Below are positions 10,901 to 17,256 of a stretch of DNA of 64,000 nt, one piece after another. Where the stretch lies: positions 21,978-85,977 of the forward strand of contig JARLJB010000375.1 in assembly GCA_031291415.1 (NCBI GenBank), in the 5' to 3' direction. A program made the translations under genes and the position numbers. The DNA comes from Telmatospirillum sp. GTDB lineage: Bacteria > Pseudomonadota > Alphaproteobacteria > Rhodospirillales > Magnetospirillaceae. The notes under the pieces are model-generated. The model saw only the letters and a program-made list of their open reading frames with translations, did not search any database and was not told the origin of the DNA. Position 1 is the first letter of the stretch. Every line of letters starts with the position of its first letter.

Positions 10901-10911
10901 ACGTATGACAC
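1..10911 (-). CDS. giant octapeptide-repeat protein (3' end outside window)
   Basis: One uninterrupted minus-strand frame of 3637 codons runs from a GTG at 10911 off the left edge. In the lines I split into in-phase triplets (about half of the region, sampled along its length) no stop was found. GGAAGG lies 9 nt before this GTG, and an in-frame TAA at 10933-10935 rules out the ATGs further upstream. The N-terminus reads MSYVTSLSVTQIAALSATAI and enters the repeats at once; no signal peptide is visible. The body is about 454 octads of consensus L-(T/S)-x-T-Q-(I/L/V)-x-(A/G). Gln is sometimes Glu or Asp, and at fixed intervals it is replaced, giving AIGGL-like octads. These marker octads alternate at 336 and 240 bp (14 + 10 octads), making a 576-bp super-repeat, and finer markers show a 1152-bp period. 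Function is unknown. Giant Thr/Gln/Ala/Leu-rich repeat proteins are often called exported or adhesion proteins, but nothing here proves that. The C-terminus, where a secretion signal would lie, is not in the window. Confidence 0.9.
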   Translation of the reverse strand, partial: MSYVTSLSVTQIAALSATAIRGLTATDIAALSTDQVEAFTVTEVGELSATQLSKLSTTQVASLTTTQLSALGANQMGFSATQLSVLLDAQIESLGVDEVAALSTQQIKGLTSTELDALTPTQFAALTPTQLGALNATQISGLSLTEIQALTTTQLNGLLPAQVRALTTTQLGNLSATQMGALTSTQLSGMTATQLQALTTTQLDSFSNDELASLTVAQIRGLSTEELQSLDVNGISALTSTQIAAMTSTQFNNLTTTQIAVLSVTQLTGMTYAQLNSLSADRIGVLSTTTLSNLTATQLKGLSATELGELTTTQLSSLTATQMGALTSTAVTGLSTTQLASLSTTQLLGLTSTCVSVLSSDQLGSLSAIDLTALSTTQIKGLTTTQISALSTTELSVLTATQLGALTSTQARSLFDTQVASLSLAQLNGLSSTAIGGLTTTAIGGLTTAEVAVLTVTQLRGLTSTQTAALTPSQIAALTNSELAVLTATQFKGLTDTQVAALTTTQLSALASTQISALTTTAIGGLTATQITMLSTSQLLALTATQMTALAGDQLATLTSTEMATLSYTQIRGLSTTQVASLTATELRELSPTQVAALTASQIKYLADTQISTLTTTQFAALTSTQVGALSTTAFGGLTKTELSMLSTTQLAGMTSTQLGVLTVDQLGAMTGLELSTLTSTQIKGLVDTQMASLSFVQLASLTQTEMSGLTSTALRGLTSDEIAALSTTQLRGLTSTAIGALGNDQLSELSSDEMASLSATQIRGLTTTQVAGLTSTELAELTTSQIQALTATQVKTLSDMQVATLALTQLGAMTTTQVAALTTTAIGGLTASELAAFTTTQLKGMSATQLSAMTTDQISSLTGTELKALTSVQVKGLTDTQIAAFTTTQLNALTATQLGALSTTAIGGLTTTQMATLTTTQLRNLSATGIAALSGDQLGTLSATSLQALTTTQIRGLTTTQVAALTTTELAALSTTQLAAMTVTQIRKVADTQVASLTTAQLAALTSTQIGALSTTAIGGLTATELTQLSTAQIGGLTATQIGVLSEDQFSDLNAAQLHALTATQIKGLVDTQVAALSNTQLASLSASQLAALSTTAITGLTSTELTALSTTQLHTLTTVQVGALTNNQLGFLTATELASLTTTQLRGLTATQISAMTTDQLDLLSSTQIAALTAAQVKSLGDTQVASLSGDQLGGLTATQIAALTTTSINVLTTTELAGLTTTQIKGLTATELGSMSSDQIAGLTTTGLAILSTTQIRGLTTTQISALSTTQLAALSATQISALTTTAVGGLTSDQLAALTTTQLRGLSAADIGALSLDQLSRLSASSFAALTTTQIRGLTATQVAGLGTDELDALTATQLTALTASQAQNLADTQIASLSTTQVSALTSTQIAALSSTAIGGLTTTELTALSTTQIKGLTATQIGALTANQFSALSTTDLAAFSSAQVKALTDTQIAALTTTQLSSFATTQLAALSATGISGLTDAQIAALTTTQVRALSAAEIAALTDEQLASGGTTALAALTVTQIKSLTATQVADLSGTQLRALTTTQLSAMTTTQIRSLNDTQVASLTTSQLTALTQTQMAALSSTAVGGLTSTELAALTTTQLSSLSATGIGGLTETQITALTATQLNSLTTTALDGLSLDQLSGLTSTQIATLTTTQIKGLTATEITALSTTQLGALSITDIGALTSTQIAALSADQMSSLSISQLGALTSTQMKSLTATAAGGLTTTQLAALTATQLNGMSAADLAAIGGVTLTSAELAALTTTQFSQLTTSEIAALTATQIAALTTTQIQALSTTQIGSLAGTQVAAMAATQIAAFSTTQISALSTTGIDGLTVTQIAAMATTQTRAMTATDIGSLTTTQIGALTPAELSALTTTQIGSLGHDQVGVMTTTQLGALADTQIAALSTTGLGGLTSTQIAALSTTQLRSLTSTEMGALTENQVGYLTPTELAALSTTQIKSLTVTEIAALSTTQIGGLTTTEISALTTTEIAGLTDTQLATLTTSQFAALRSTQIAALSATALGGLTAAQMTALSNTQLSGLTATELTDLNTTQLAAFSTTQIGQLSTTQLAGLSNNDVDSLTTTQLAVMTATQIAALSTTAVSGLSQTQLASLSTTQLAALTATQTGALTSIQLSSLTSTQIGEFTTTQIAALTTTQLAALTTTEMGGLSTTQIQSMTATEISGLVDTQMAALNATQISALGTTQIAALSTTGIGGLTTTQIAALTTTQTRSLTATQMGALTTNQFAALSNTQLAILTTTEIGALKDTQIAALSTTQLGALTQTQIGALSSTGVGGLTATQIAALSATQLQGLTTTELAALSSNQIGDLTTTELSSLSTTQVNGLTPTEIGTLTTTQIGALTTTQLSSLSTADIGGLLDTQIAVLTATQFAVLQSTQIAALSTTAIGGLSVTQMKALTNTQLGGLTATEFGTFNTTQLNALAATQIAQLTTTQMAGLTDNDVDALTATQLAVMTATQMAALSTTAISGLTATQLTALTTAQLTALTSAQMKALTNTQLSSLSATQIGLLTTSQTASLTATQLNALTTTEISSLTTAQLVYMTTTEISALVDTQVAALSTTQIGALTQAQISALSTTGISGLTATQLGSMATTQARSLTATQIGSLTTNQFTALTNTQLSALTTTEIGALDDTQIAALSTTQLGALTQTQIGALSATGVSGLTATQIAALSATQLQGLTATEIGALSTAQLGDVTVTELGQFSTTQIRGLSAAEIGALTTTQIGALTTTQLSSLSTTEIGGLTDTQIAALNATQLGAIRSTQIAALTSTAIGGLTVTQMAALTNTQINGLTATELGTFSTTQLNALTATQISQLTTAQMAGLTDNEADALTATQLAVMTATQMAALSTTAISGLTRTQLAALTTTQLTALTSTQMGALTSTQLGSLSTTQIGLLTTVQVRGLTTTQLSALTVTEIGALSTAQLVALTTTEIGALVDTQVAALNTTQLAALTQTQIGALSSTGISGLTTVQLAALATTQTRSLTATQIGSLTTNQLDSLTNTQLSALTTTEINGLVGTQVASLTTTQLAALTQTQLAALSSTGISGLNQTQIAALSSTQLQGLTATELGEFSSDQLGDMTVTELQGLTTTQVKGLTPAQIGALTTSQIMALTTTELSALTTTEIGGLADTQIAVMTTTQLGSLQSTQIAALSTTAVGGFSVTQMSALAYTQISGLTATELGTLTTEQLNALTTTQIGQLTTTQLAGLTDNEIDALTATQLAVMTATQMAALSTTALNGLSETQLSALSTTQLTALTATQMAALTATQLASLTTSQIGLLTTTQIKGLTATQLSALTTTEIGALTATQLQSMTTSEIRGMVDTQIAALTTTQLAALTQTQIGALSTTGINGLTTAQMTALTTTQVRSLTATQVGALSNAQLAALTTTQLATLTVTEIGGLLDTQVAGLAATQLAALTQTQIGALSSTGISGLSATQIAALTSTQLRGLTATELGSFSTYQVEDLTTTELAALTTTQMQGLSATEIGALTTAQIGALTTAQLAALSTTEISGLSDTQMAAMTTTQLGALRATQMAALSTTAVGGLTTTQIGALTNTQISSLTVTQMGTLTVTQIANLTTTELTELNVTEIGGLSDTQIAALSTTQIGVLTQ

Positions 10912-10920
10912 GGCCACGTA

Positions 10921-10929
10921 CCTTCCACC
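10921..10929 (-). promoter_or_regulatory. ribosome binding site deciding the GTG start of the giant gene
   Basis: On the minus strand GGTGGAAGG ends 9 nt before GTG 10911. A GTG at 10917 is only 3 nt away and one at 10902 is 18 nt away, so 10911 is the best-spaced start. The frame is closed upstream by TAA at 10933-10935. Confidence 0.6.
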
Positions 10930-11404
10930 AGGTTACGAGTCGGCGATCATTCGCTTTCTCATTCACCGAACCTAGTCAAAGACCCGGTGATCCTTGATAG
11001 GCAGACGTTGGTTTCCTCTACGAAAGAATACCGACACAACTCCGTGAAAATTCCACGAACGGGAATAACCAATCCATGCGTCGCTACGTAAAAAATTCTC
11101 TACCTAATTGCTCCGGACCATCCCGGAAGACGATCGAACAAACGTTAAAATTACTATTTTGTAACGCACAATTCCCTCTTTGATTGCCGAGGGCCTCCGC
11201 GGAGCAAAAAACCTTAACCGTCTATGAAGCAAACGCTAGGCCAGTTTCCGTTAGAAATTGTTAACAAATTGATAGTGAATGGTTTTATCTGTTCGATGAG
11301 TGGCCGGCCCGAATGGGAAGCAAGCGGCACCCGGCAGCATTTGCCGAGAATTCCAGTGAGGATGTACCGTTCTCCACCATTTGGTTTTGTCTGGCGGCAG
11401 CATT

Positions 11405-11447
11405 TGCCCAGTTCGACATGTCATTTGAAGACATGTCGAACTGGGCA
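11405..11447. repeat. perfect 18-bp inverted repeat, 7-nt loop
   Basis: The arms 11405-11422 and 11430-11447 are exact reverse complements (tgcccagttcgacatgtc and its complement) around the loop atttgaa. It lies about 115 nt downstream of the lysS stop in lysS orientation, but no T-tract follows on either strand, so a simple intrinsic terminator is not supported. It may be a dispersed palindromic element or a protein-binding site. Confidence 0.8.
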
Positions 11448-11563
11448 TCCATGTGGCCCTTCGCCTCGGGCTTCAACCGGCTCAAGTGCCGCCCGGGCTG
11501 GACGGCAGGATGCCTCTTGGTGAAATCGGGTTCATGATTCCACCAAGAACTTGAATCGCGCTT

Positions 11564-13162
11564 TCAGGCGCCGAGGTCTTCGCCGGCCAGGGCGCGGCGA
11601 ATGAGCGAGATAGTCTCGTTTATGCCATAGAGCGCGATAAAAGAGCCCATGCGGGGGCCCTGATCCTGTCCCAAAAGAATTTCGTAAAGCGCCAGGAACC
11701 AGGCCCTCAGGTCAGCAAAGGCCGGGTGGCGTTTGCCGACCTCGTAGACGACATTTTGGATGGCTTCGACCTCGGCGTGTTCCGGCAGGGCAGCCAATTC
11801 CCGTGCCAAATCCTCAAGCGCCGCCGCTTCGTCGGTCGACGGCTTACGGTAGCGCATGTTCGGCTTGACGAAGTCCTTGTAATAGGCAATCGCGTAGTCC
11901 ACCAGTTTGTCGAGGAACGGCGCATTGGCCGGTGTCGCCTCCGGCACATAGCGGCTGATGAAATGCCATAGCACGCTACGGTCTTCCGCGTGGCAGACGG
12001 ACGCCAGATTGAGAAGGATGTTGTAGGACAATCCCGTTTCAGGTCTGGGCGGCTCGCCGTTATGGATATGCCACGCGGGATTGTTGAGCCGCTTGGTCTC
12101 ATCCTCGGCCGGGAATTTTTCGACAAAGCTCAGATAGTCGTCGACGGTCCGTGGAATGACGTCGAAGTAAAGCCGCTTGGCCGCTTTCGGCTTCTGATAC
12201 ATGAACAGGGCCAGACTCTCCGGCGGAGCATAGCGCAGCCAGTCTTCGACAGCCAAGCCGTTGCCCCGCGATTTCGAAATCTTTTGTCCCTTGTCGTCGA
12301 GGAATAATTCGTAGCTCAGATTCATCGGCGGCGTGCCGCCCAGAAGGCGACAGATGCGGCTTGCCAGTTGATAGCTGGGGATCAGGTCCTTGCCCGACAT
12401 TTCATAGTCGACTTCGAGCACGTACCACCGCATGGCCCAATCGGCCTTCCACTGCAGCTTGACCCGCCCGCCGGTCACCGGTGTCTCGACAAGGCTGCCA
12501 TCCTCGTCCTTATAGACGATGGTCCCGGCCGAGGGATTGCGCTCGACGACCGGAACCTGGAGAACCCTTCCGGTTTTCTGGCAGACCGGGAGAAACGGGC
12601 TGTAGGTTTGCTGACGCTCTTCACCAAGCGTCGGAAGCATGACCTCCATGATCGCGTCGTAATGTTCCAGTACCTTGCGGCAGCCTTCGTCGAAGCGGCC
12701 CGACGTGTACCAGTCCGTGGCGCTTTGGAATTCGTATTCGAAGCCGAAGGAATCGAGGAAGCCCTGCAGCATGGCGTTATTATGCTGCCCGAACGACGGA
12801 TGCGTGCCGAAGGGATCGGGGATCTGGGTAAGAGGTTTGCCCAGATGCTCCCGCACCATCTCTTTGTTGGGAATGTTGTCGGGAACTTTGCGCAGCCCGT
12901 CGCGGTCGTCGGAAAAAGCGAACAGCCTGGTCGGAATGTCCGGCGCGAGCAGTTCAAATGCCCGCCGCACCATGGTGGTCCGCGCCACTTCGCCGAAGGT
13001 GCCGATATGCGGCAGGCCCGACGGACCGTAGCCGCTTTCAAACAAGACATAGCCTTTGGCCGGTTTCTTGCCCTTGAGCCGCTGATCGAGGAGCGCCACG
13101 GCCTCTTGGAAGGGCCAGGCGGTTGCAGTGCGGGCGAGGGCACGAAGGGTGTCGGACATCAT
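11564..13162 (-). CDS. lysS: lysine--tRNA ligase, class I
   Basis: 532 aa. It charges tRNA-Lys with lysine in the cytoplasm using ATP. This is the class I (Rossmann-fold) enzyme found in archaea and many alphaproteobacteria, not the class II LysRS of E. coli. The HIGH-type motif is PHIGT at residues about 51-55 and the KMSKS-type motif is KISKS at about 294-298, followed by the anticodon-binding helical region. Length is normal for the family. The start shows two successive ATG codons (MMSD) with no strong Shine-Dalgarno, so either could initiate. The gene is divergent from the helicase gene, with about 135 bp between them. The family assignment is firm. Confidence 0.96.
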   Translation of the reverse strand: MMSDTLRALARTATAWPFQEAVALLDQRLKGKKPAKGYVLFESGYGPSGLPHIGTFGEVARTTMVRRAFELLAPDIPTRLFAFSDDRDGLRKVPDNIPNKEMVREHLGKPLTQIPDPFGTHPSFGQHNNAMLQGFLDSFGFEYEFQSATDWYTSGRFDEGCRKVLEHYDAIMEVMLPTLGEERQQTYSPFLPVCQKTGRVLQVPVVERNPSAGTIVYKDEDGSLVETPVTGGRVKLQWKADWAMRWYVLEVDYEMSGKDLIPSYQLASRICRLLGGTPPMNLSYELFLDDKGQKISKSRGNGLAVEDWLRYAPPESLALFMYQKPKAAKRLYFDVIPRTVDDYLSFVEKFPAEDETKRLNNPAWHIHNGEPPRPETGLSYNILLNLASVCHAEDRSVLWHFISRYVPEATPANAPFLDKLVDYAIAYYKDFVKPNMRYRKPSTDEAAALEDLARELAALPEHAEVEAIQNVVYEVGKRHPAFADLRAWFLALYEILLGQDQGPRMGSFIALYGINETISLIRRALAGEDLGA

Positions 13163-13296
13163 TGGCTATTCACAATTATTATGTTTTGGAGAAGCTGGGA
13201 AACCTAGGCTGCTCAGCTCTCCACGTCAACGGTAACCAAACTCTTCGACTTACCGGTGACTGGCTTCCCGACAATCGCGCCCCTATACTGCCGGTC

Positions 13297-16101
13297 ATGA
13301 CCGCCCCGATTATGCCCCGCCTCGCCCTTCCCGCCGTTCCGGTCGTTGTCGCCCATCCGCGCGGAGTGTTCTGGCTTAGTCCCGATGGAGAGATCGAAAT
13401 CCTGACGGTTCCCGAAGCTGTCCGCCGGGTGCGCGCCGCTCCCGTGATGCTATTGCATCAGCCCGCAGTGGCGGCGCGCCTTGGAATCAGGGGGGATCGC
13501 TTTCCGGCGTTTGATCTTCTCGAACTCTTCGCCTTCGTTCGACCGGCTGCCTTTTGCGTGCCGACGGTCCGCGGTCTGGCCGATGCCCTCGAACTGCCGC
13601 TGTCAGGAAGTCATGACGACGAACCGGAGGCGTTGCTGCGCGCGGCTCAACATCTTCTCGATGAACTGGTTCGCCTCGTGCCGCATCTGCATCCAGCCAA
13701 ACAGTCCGATGCCAAAGGGTTGGCATGGTTGTTGGCGCGGGCCGGCTGGCCGTGGAGTCCTGCGGTGTTGGCCGCCCTTGGCGCTGCCCACGATCAGGGG
13801 CGTGGAAACGCCGCGTTGCAGATCTGGGAGAGACTGTCCGAATGGAGCGACCATGCGCCGGAACCGCCGCCAGGCAATATACCGGTCGATCCGGCGGAAG
13901 CCAGACGGCGGCTGGCGGAGATTTTGGGTGATGGTGCCGAGCAACGGCCCAGCCAGGCCGATTTTGCTTCCGCGGCAGCGCTTGCCTTCGCCCCCCGCCA
14001 GGTCGCCGGCGCTCCGACCATGGTCCTGGCCGAGGCCGGTACCGGAACCGGAAAAACCCTGGGTTATATTGCTTCTGCCAGTCTATGGGCGGAAAAGAAC
14101 TGCGGGCCGGTGTGGATCAGCACCTACACGCGCAACCTCCAACGCCAACTGGACAGCGAACTTAATCGTCTCTATCCGGATCCCGCCGTCAAGGCACGCA
14201 AGGTGGTGATCCGCAAGGGCCGTGAAAACTATCTCTGTCTGCTCAATTTCGAAGAGGCCTTTCAGCGGCTGCGTACCAGACGGGATGGCGGCGGAGACGA
14301 GACCGTCTCGCTGGTGTTGATGGCCCGGTGGGCACAGGCCAGTCGCGACGGTGACATGGTCGGCGGCGATTTGCCCGGGTGGCTGGTCGATCTCCTGGGA
14401 AGGCAGAGGACCTTGGGATTGGCCGACCGGCGCGGCGAGTGCATTTACGCCGCCTGTCCGCATTTCCGAAAATGCTTCATCGAAAAGGCGGTGCGTCGCG
14501 CCAAGCGGGCCGACATCGTTGTCGCCAATCACGCGCTGGTGATGATGCAGGCGGCGTTCGGCGGCCTTGATGACGGCGTGCTGCCGACCCGTTACGTGTT
14601 CGATGAGGGCCATCACGTATTCGAGGCCGCCGACAGCGGATTTTCGGCGGCTCTGTCCGGTCTCGAAGCGGCTGAACTGCGTCGCTGGCTGCTGGGAGCA
14701 GAGGGGGAGGGGCAACGGACGCGGGCGCGTGGCCTGCGGCGGCGTTGCGAAGATCTGCTGGGATCGCATCCGGTCGGCCAGGCCGCCCTCGACGAGGTTT
14801 TGCGGACGGCTCGTCTGTTGCCGTCGATCGGCTGGCACCAGCGCATCGCCGAAGGCCAGGCGCAGGGAGACGCTGAAGCGTTTCTCACCCTGCTGCGCCA
14901 GCAGGTCTATGCCCGGAGCGCCAGCCAGGGCAACCCCTACAGCCTGGAATGCGAACCGCATCCGCCGGTCGATGGATTGTTGCATGTGGCGGAAAGCTTG
15001 TCGGCCGGTCTGGAGCGGCTGGCCAAACCGTTGCGCGTCCTGTCCAAAAGTCTGGGCGCCTTGCTCGATGTCGAGGCCGATGAACTCGATAGCGCCACCC
15101 GAAGCCGTATCGAGGCGATTATGCGGAGCATCGAGCGCCGCGCCTTGACGCCGCTGGTCGCCTGGCGCGACATGCTGGCCGGATTGCTGGCCGAACCGCG
15201 TACCGAATTCATTGACTGGTTTTCGGTCGAACGGATCGACGGTCGCGACGTGGATGTCGGCTTTCACCGGCATTGGGTCGACCCCACCATCCCCTTCACC
15301 AAATTCGTCGCCGAGCCGGCACATGGACTGTTGATCACATCGGCGACGTTGCGCGACGGAACGGGGGATGTGGAAAATGACTGGGCGGTCGCCGAACAGC
15401 GGACGGGAGCCAATCATCTGCCTCTGCCGCCGGTCCGGGCGGCGATGCCTTCGCCTTTCAATTATGCCGCCTGCACCCGCGTGCTGGTTGTCACTGACGT
15501 GCGCAAGGACGACATGAATCAAGTCGCTGCCGCTTATCGTGAGCTTTTCAAGGCGGCCGGCGGCGGCGCGCTTGGCCTGTTCACGGCGGTGAGCCGCCTC
15601 AAGGAAGTCTGGAAACGGATCAATGCCCCCCTCGACGCGGAAGGCATCGATCTTTTGGCCCAGCATGTGGAAGGCATGGACACCAGCACTATCGTCGACA
15701 TCTTCCGAGCCGAGGAAGATGCGTGTCTGCTGGGAACTGATGCGGTTCGCGATGGGGTCGACGTGCCAGGGCGTTCGCTCCGGCTGATCGTTTTCGATCG
15801 TGTTCCCTGGCCGCGACCCGATATCGTTCACAAGGCGCGCCGTGCGGCATTTGGTGGCAAAACCTATGACGATATGATCACGCGGTTGCGGCTTAAACAG
15901 GCTTTTGGCCGGCTGATTCGCCGGGCCGGCGACGCCGGGCTGTTCGTTCTTCTGGATCCGATGATGCCGTCCAGGCTTGCTGGAGCGTTCCCGCCGGGAG
16001 TCCAGCTTGAACGCGTGGGATTGGCCGAGGCCGTTGCGAAAACCAGGGAGTTTCTTGAAAAGGCCCGGGTCGAAGAGGTGTCGCGGCCGGAATTCCTGTG
16101 A
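13297..16101 (+). CDS. DinG/XPD-like ATP-dependent DNA helicase (Fe-S type)
   Basis: 934 aa from ATG 13297. The open frame extends upstream to 13123, but that part overlaps the lysS start region and does not look like coding sequence. Walker A is AEAGTGTGKT at about residues 245-254. The DEAH-type box is DEGH at about 436. Cysteines near 313, 381, 386 and 392 (the last three in CIYAACPHFRKC) match the four-Cys 4Fe-4S domain of XPD/DinG superfamily 2 helicases between Walker A and DEAH. The C-terminal half carries the helicase motifs ending in QAFGRLIRR. Such enzymes unwind 5'-3' at DNA damage or R-loops. The first ~230 residues match nothing I recognise; the long N-terminal extension is common in alphaproteobacterial members. 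It ends directly on a strong bidirectional hairpin. Confidence 0.9.
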   Translation: MTAPIMPRLALPAVPVVVAHPRGVFWLSPDGEIEILTVPEAVRRVRAAPVMLLHQPAVAARLGIRGDRFPAFDLLELFAFVRPAAFCVPTVRGLADALELPLSGSHDDEPEALLRAAQHLLDELVRLVPHLHPAKQSDAKGLAWLLARAGWPWSPAVLAALGAAHDQGRGNAALQIWERLSEWSDHAPEPPPGNIPVDPAEARRRLAEILGDGAEQRPSQADFASAAALAFAPRQVAGAPTMVLAEAGTGTGKTLGYIASASLWAEKNCGPVWISTYTRNLQRQLDSELNRLYPDPAVKARKVVIRKGRENYLCLLNFEEAFQRLRTRRDGGGDETVSLVLMARWAQASRDGDMVGGDLPGWLVDLLGRQRTLGLADRRGECIYAACPHFRKCFIEKAVRRAKRADIVVANHALVMMQAAFGGLDDGVLPTRYVFDEGHHVFEAADSGFSAALSGLEAAELRRWLLGAEGEGQRTRARGLRRRCEDLLGSHPVGQAALDEVLRTARLLPSIGWHQRIAEGQAQGDAEAFLTLLRQQVYARSASQGNPYSLECEPHPPVDGLLHVAESLSAGLERLAKPLRVLSKSLGALLDVEADELDSATRSRIEAIMRSIERRALTPLVAWRDMLAGLLAEPRTEFIDWFSVERIDGRDVDVGFHRHWVDPTIPFTKFVAEPAHGLLITSATLRDGTGDVENDWAVAEQRTGANHLPLPPVRAAMPSPFNYAACTRVLVVTDVRKDDMNQVAAAYRELFKAAGGGALGLFTAVSRLKEVWKRINAPLDAEGIDLLAQHVEGMDTSTIVDIFRAEEDACLLGTDAVRDGVDVPGRSLRLIVFDRVPWPRPDIVHKARRAAFGGKTYDDMITRLRLKQAFGRLIRRAGDAGLFVLLDPMMPSRLAGAFPPGVQLERVGLAEAVAKTREFLEKARVEEVSRPEFL

Positions 16102-16156
16102 ACCTGCCTGCCGGCCGATTCCAGGAAACATCCCTGGAATCGGCCGGCAGGCAGGT
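16102..16156. terminator. bidirectional hairpin, 24-bp perfect stem
   Basis: The arms 16102-16125 and 16133-16156 are perfectly complementary around a 7-nt loop. The stem starts at the base after the helicase stop and lies just before the end of the convergent MipA-like gene, so it can terminate both. No long T-run is present. Confidence 0.75.
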
Positions 16157-16164
16157 GTGCACTT

Positions 16165-16995
16165 CTAGAAGTGGTAGGCGAGGCCTGCGCCGGTGAAGGC
16201 CTGTTCCTTGGTTTGGACCACGGGGCTGTCGGCCGCGTCGCCGATGATTTCCGAGACCTTGGCGATGCCGAACAGCAGCCAATGTTCAGAAAGCTGGTAA
16301 GTGGTGTTCAGTCCGAAAGCCACATCTTTCAGTCCGCCGCGGGCGGTATAGGCATGCAGGCCGGAATTGTGGGACTGAACGGCCGTGATGCCGAAGTACT
16401 TCTTCATGTAGTCGCTGTCGGCGAACACCAGTTGCGGTCCCAGCTTGACCATCCAGGCGGCGGTCGGTCGCATCATGTAGTTGACACCCAGCGACCCCTC
16501 CAGGCCGTTGCCGCTGTGGGTGACGGCTTGGCGGATTTGCCCCCGGATCTCGAACGCACTCCACTGATAGGCGACAAAACCGCCCATCTGCACGGCTGTT
16601 GAAATATCTCCCAGTCCGCGGAGATGCGGGTCGTCGCTTTCATCGCGGCCGCCACTGTAGCCGACTAGAAGTCCGGCGCGGAATCCGCCGCTGCGAAGGA
16701 TATTGGCGGAAAATCCCTCCGGCCCGACGGAGCCCATCCCGGCATAGGAGACCGACGCGAAGGGGACAGGAACGACATGATAGCGATCGGCGCCTTCGAA
16801 GCGCGGGGCGTAGCCGCCGCCGAGACCCAGGGTGACGTTCCATGGTCCATGGGAGGCGCGGTCCGAGGGTGCGGGCTGTTCCAGCTGCTGGTCGACCATT
16901 TCGTCAGCCTTGACGGAGGTTGCGCCGGCAACCAGTCCAAGGGACAACAATGAGAGAAGGAGAGGTCGGAACGATGGGGACAGGCACGTGTGCAC
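16165..16995 (-). CDS. MipA/OmpV family outer-membrane protein
   Basis: 276 aa from GTG 16995, which has GGAG 8 nt upstream; an ATG at 17031 would add 12 residues. The N-terminus has a Sec signal (LLLSLLSLGLVAGATSVKA then DEM). The mature part shows the family pattern LGLGGGYAPRFEGADRYHVV near its start, alternating beta-strand sequence, and a terminal Phe (AYHF) typical of outer-membrane beta-barrels. MipA binds murein-processing enzymes and OmpV is a porin-like relative; the role of this copy is unknown. It is convergent with the helicase gene and separated from it by the hairpin. Confidence 0.85.
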   Translation of the reverse strand: MHTCLSPSFRPLLLSLLSLGLVAGATSVKADEMVDQQLEQPAPSDRASHGPWNVTLGLGGGYAPRFEGADRYHVVPVPFASVSYAGMGSVGPEGFSANILRSGGFRAGLLVGYSGGRDESDDPHLRGLGDISTAVQMGGFVAYQWSAFEIRGQIRQAVTHSGNGLEGSLGVNYMMRPTAAWMVKLGPQLVFADSDYMKKYFGITAVQSHNSGLHAYTARGGLKDVAFGLNTTYQLSEHWLLFGIAKVSEIIGDAADSPVVQTKEQAFTGAGLAYHF

Positions 16996-17138
16996 TGAGT
17001 TAACTCCAGCATTTTCAGAAATGGCTGGCATACTTTAGCACAGGAATCCTCTGGTTCCAGATCCACGATGTTTTATCGTCGGCATATCCGCACTCCGATC
17101 TTTGCCTACCCGGGTGTTCTCGCGGATCGGAGAAACTT

Positions 17139-17256
17139 AGGGCCTGTCGCGAAATGACCGCTCCAGGCCCAGAGGTCCCATGTGACACCTGCGTCACGCT
17201 CCGGTGGGGCAACCGCCGCTCGGGCTTAGTGCCTGCTGCTACTATTGACAGGCCCT
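17139..17256. repeat. possible small MITE-like element with terminal inverted repeats
   Basis: The 10-nt end agggcctgtc at 17139-17148 is exactly complementary to gacaggccct at 17247-17256. The right end overlaps the stop codon of the S24 regulator. The inside codes for nothing recognisable. Size and ends resemble a miniature transposable element, but the inverted repeat is short and no target-site duplication is clear. Confidence 0.3.

Larger units (their letters stand above)
10912..11563. other. long intergenic region between the giant gene and lysS
   Basis: About 650 bp with no convincing gene. It is visibly AT-richer than its surroundings (for example 11081-11170 and 11220-11290), so it probably carries the promoter and a long leader for the giant gene on the minus strand. 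No promoter could be fixed with confidence. A short frame at 11224-11523 (+) has no recognisable features and overlaps the inverted repeat, so I do not call it. The 13-nt word ggcagcatttgcc occurs twice (11333-11345 and 11396-11408), the second running into the inverted repeat at 11405. Confidence 0.6.

Noticed and set aside
10784..10966. 60-codon minus frame starting with ATG 10966
   Set aside because: It reads the repeat in the wrong frame; the octad frame is closed upstream and starts at GTG 10911.
11224..11523. 99-codon plus frame in the spacer
   Set aside because: Not recognisable, overlaps the perfect inverted repeat, and lies opposite other small frames of similar quality.
14083..16131. 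682-codon minus frame
   Set aside because: Antisense to the helicase gene, Arg/His/Gln-rich composition typical of a high-GC shadow frame.
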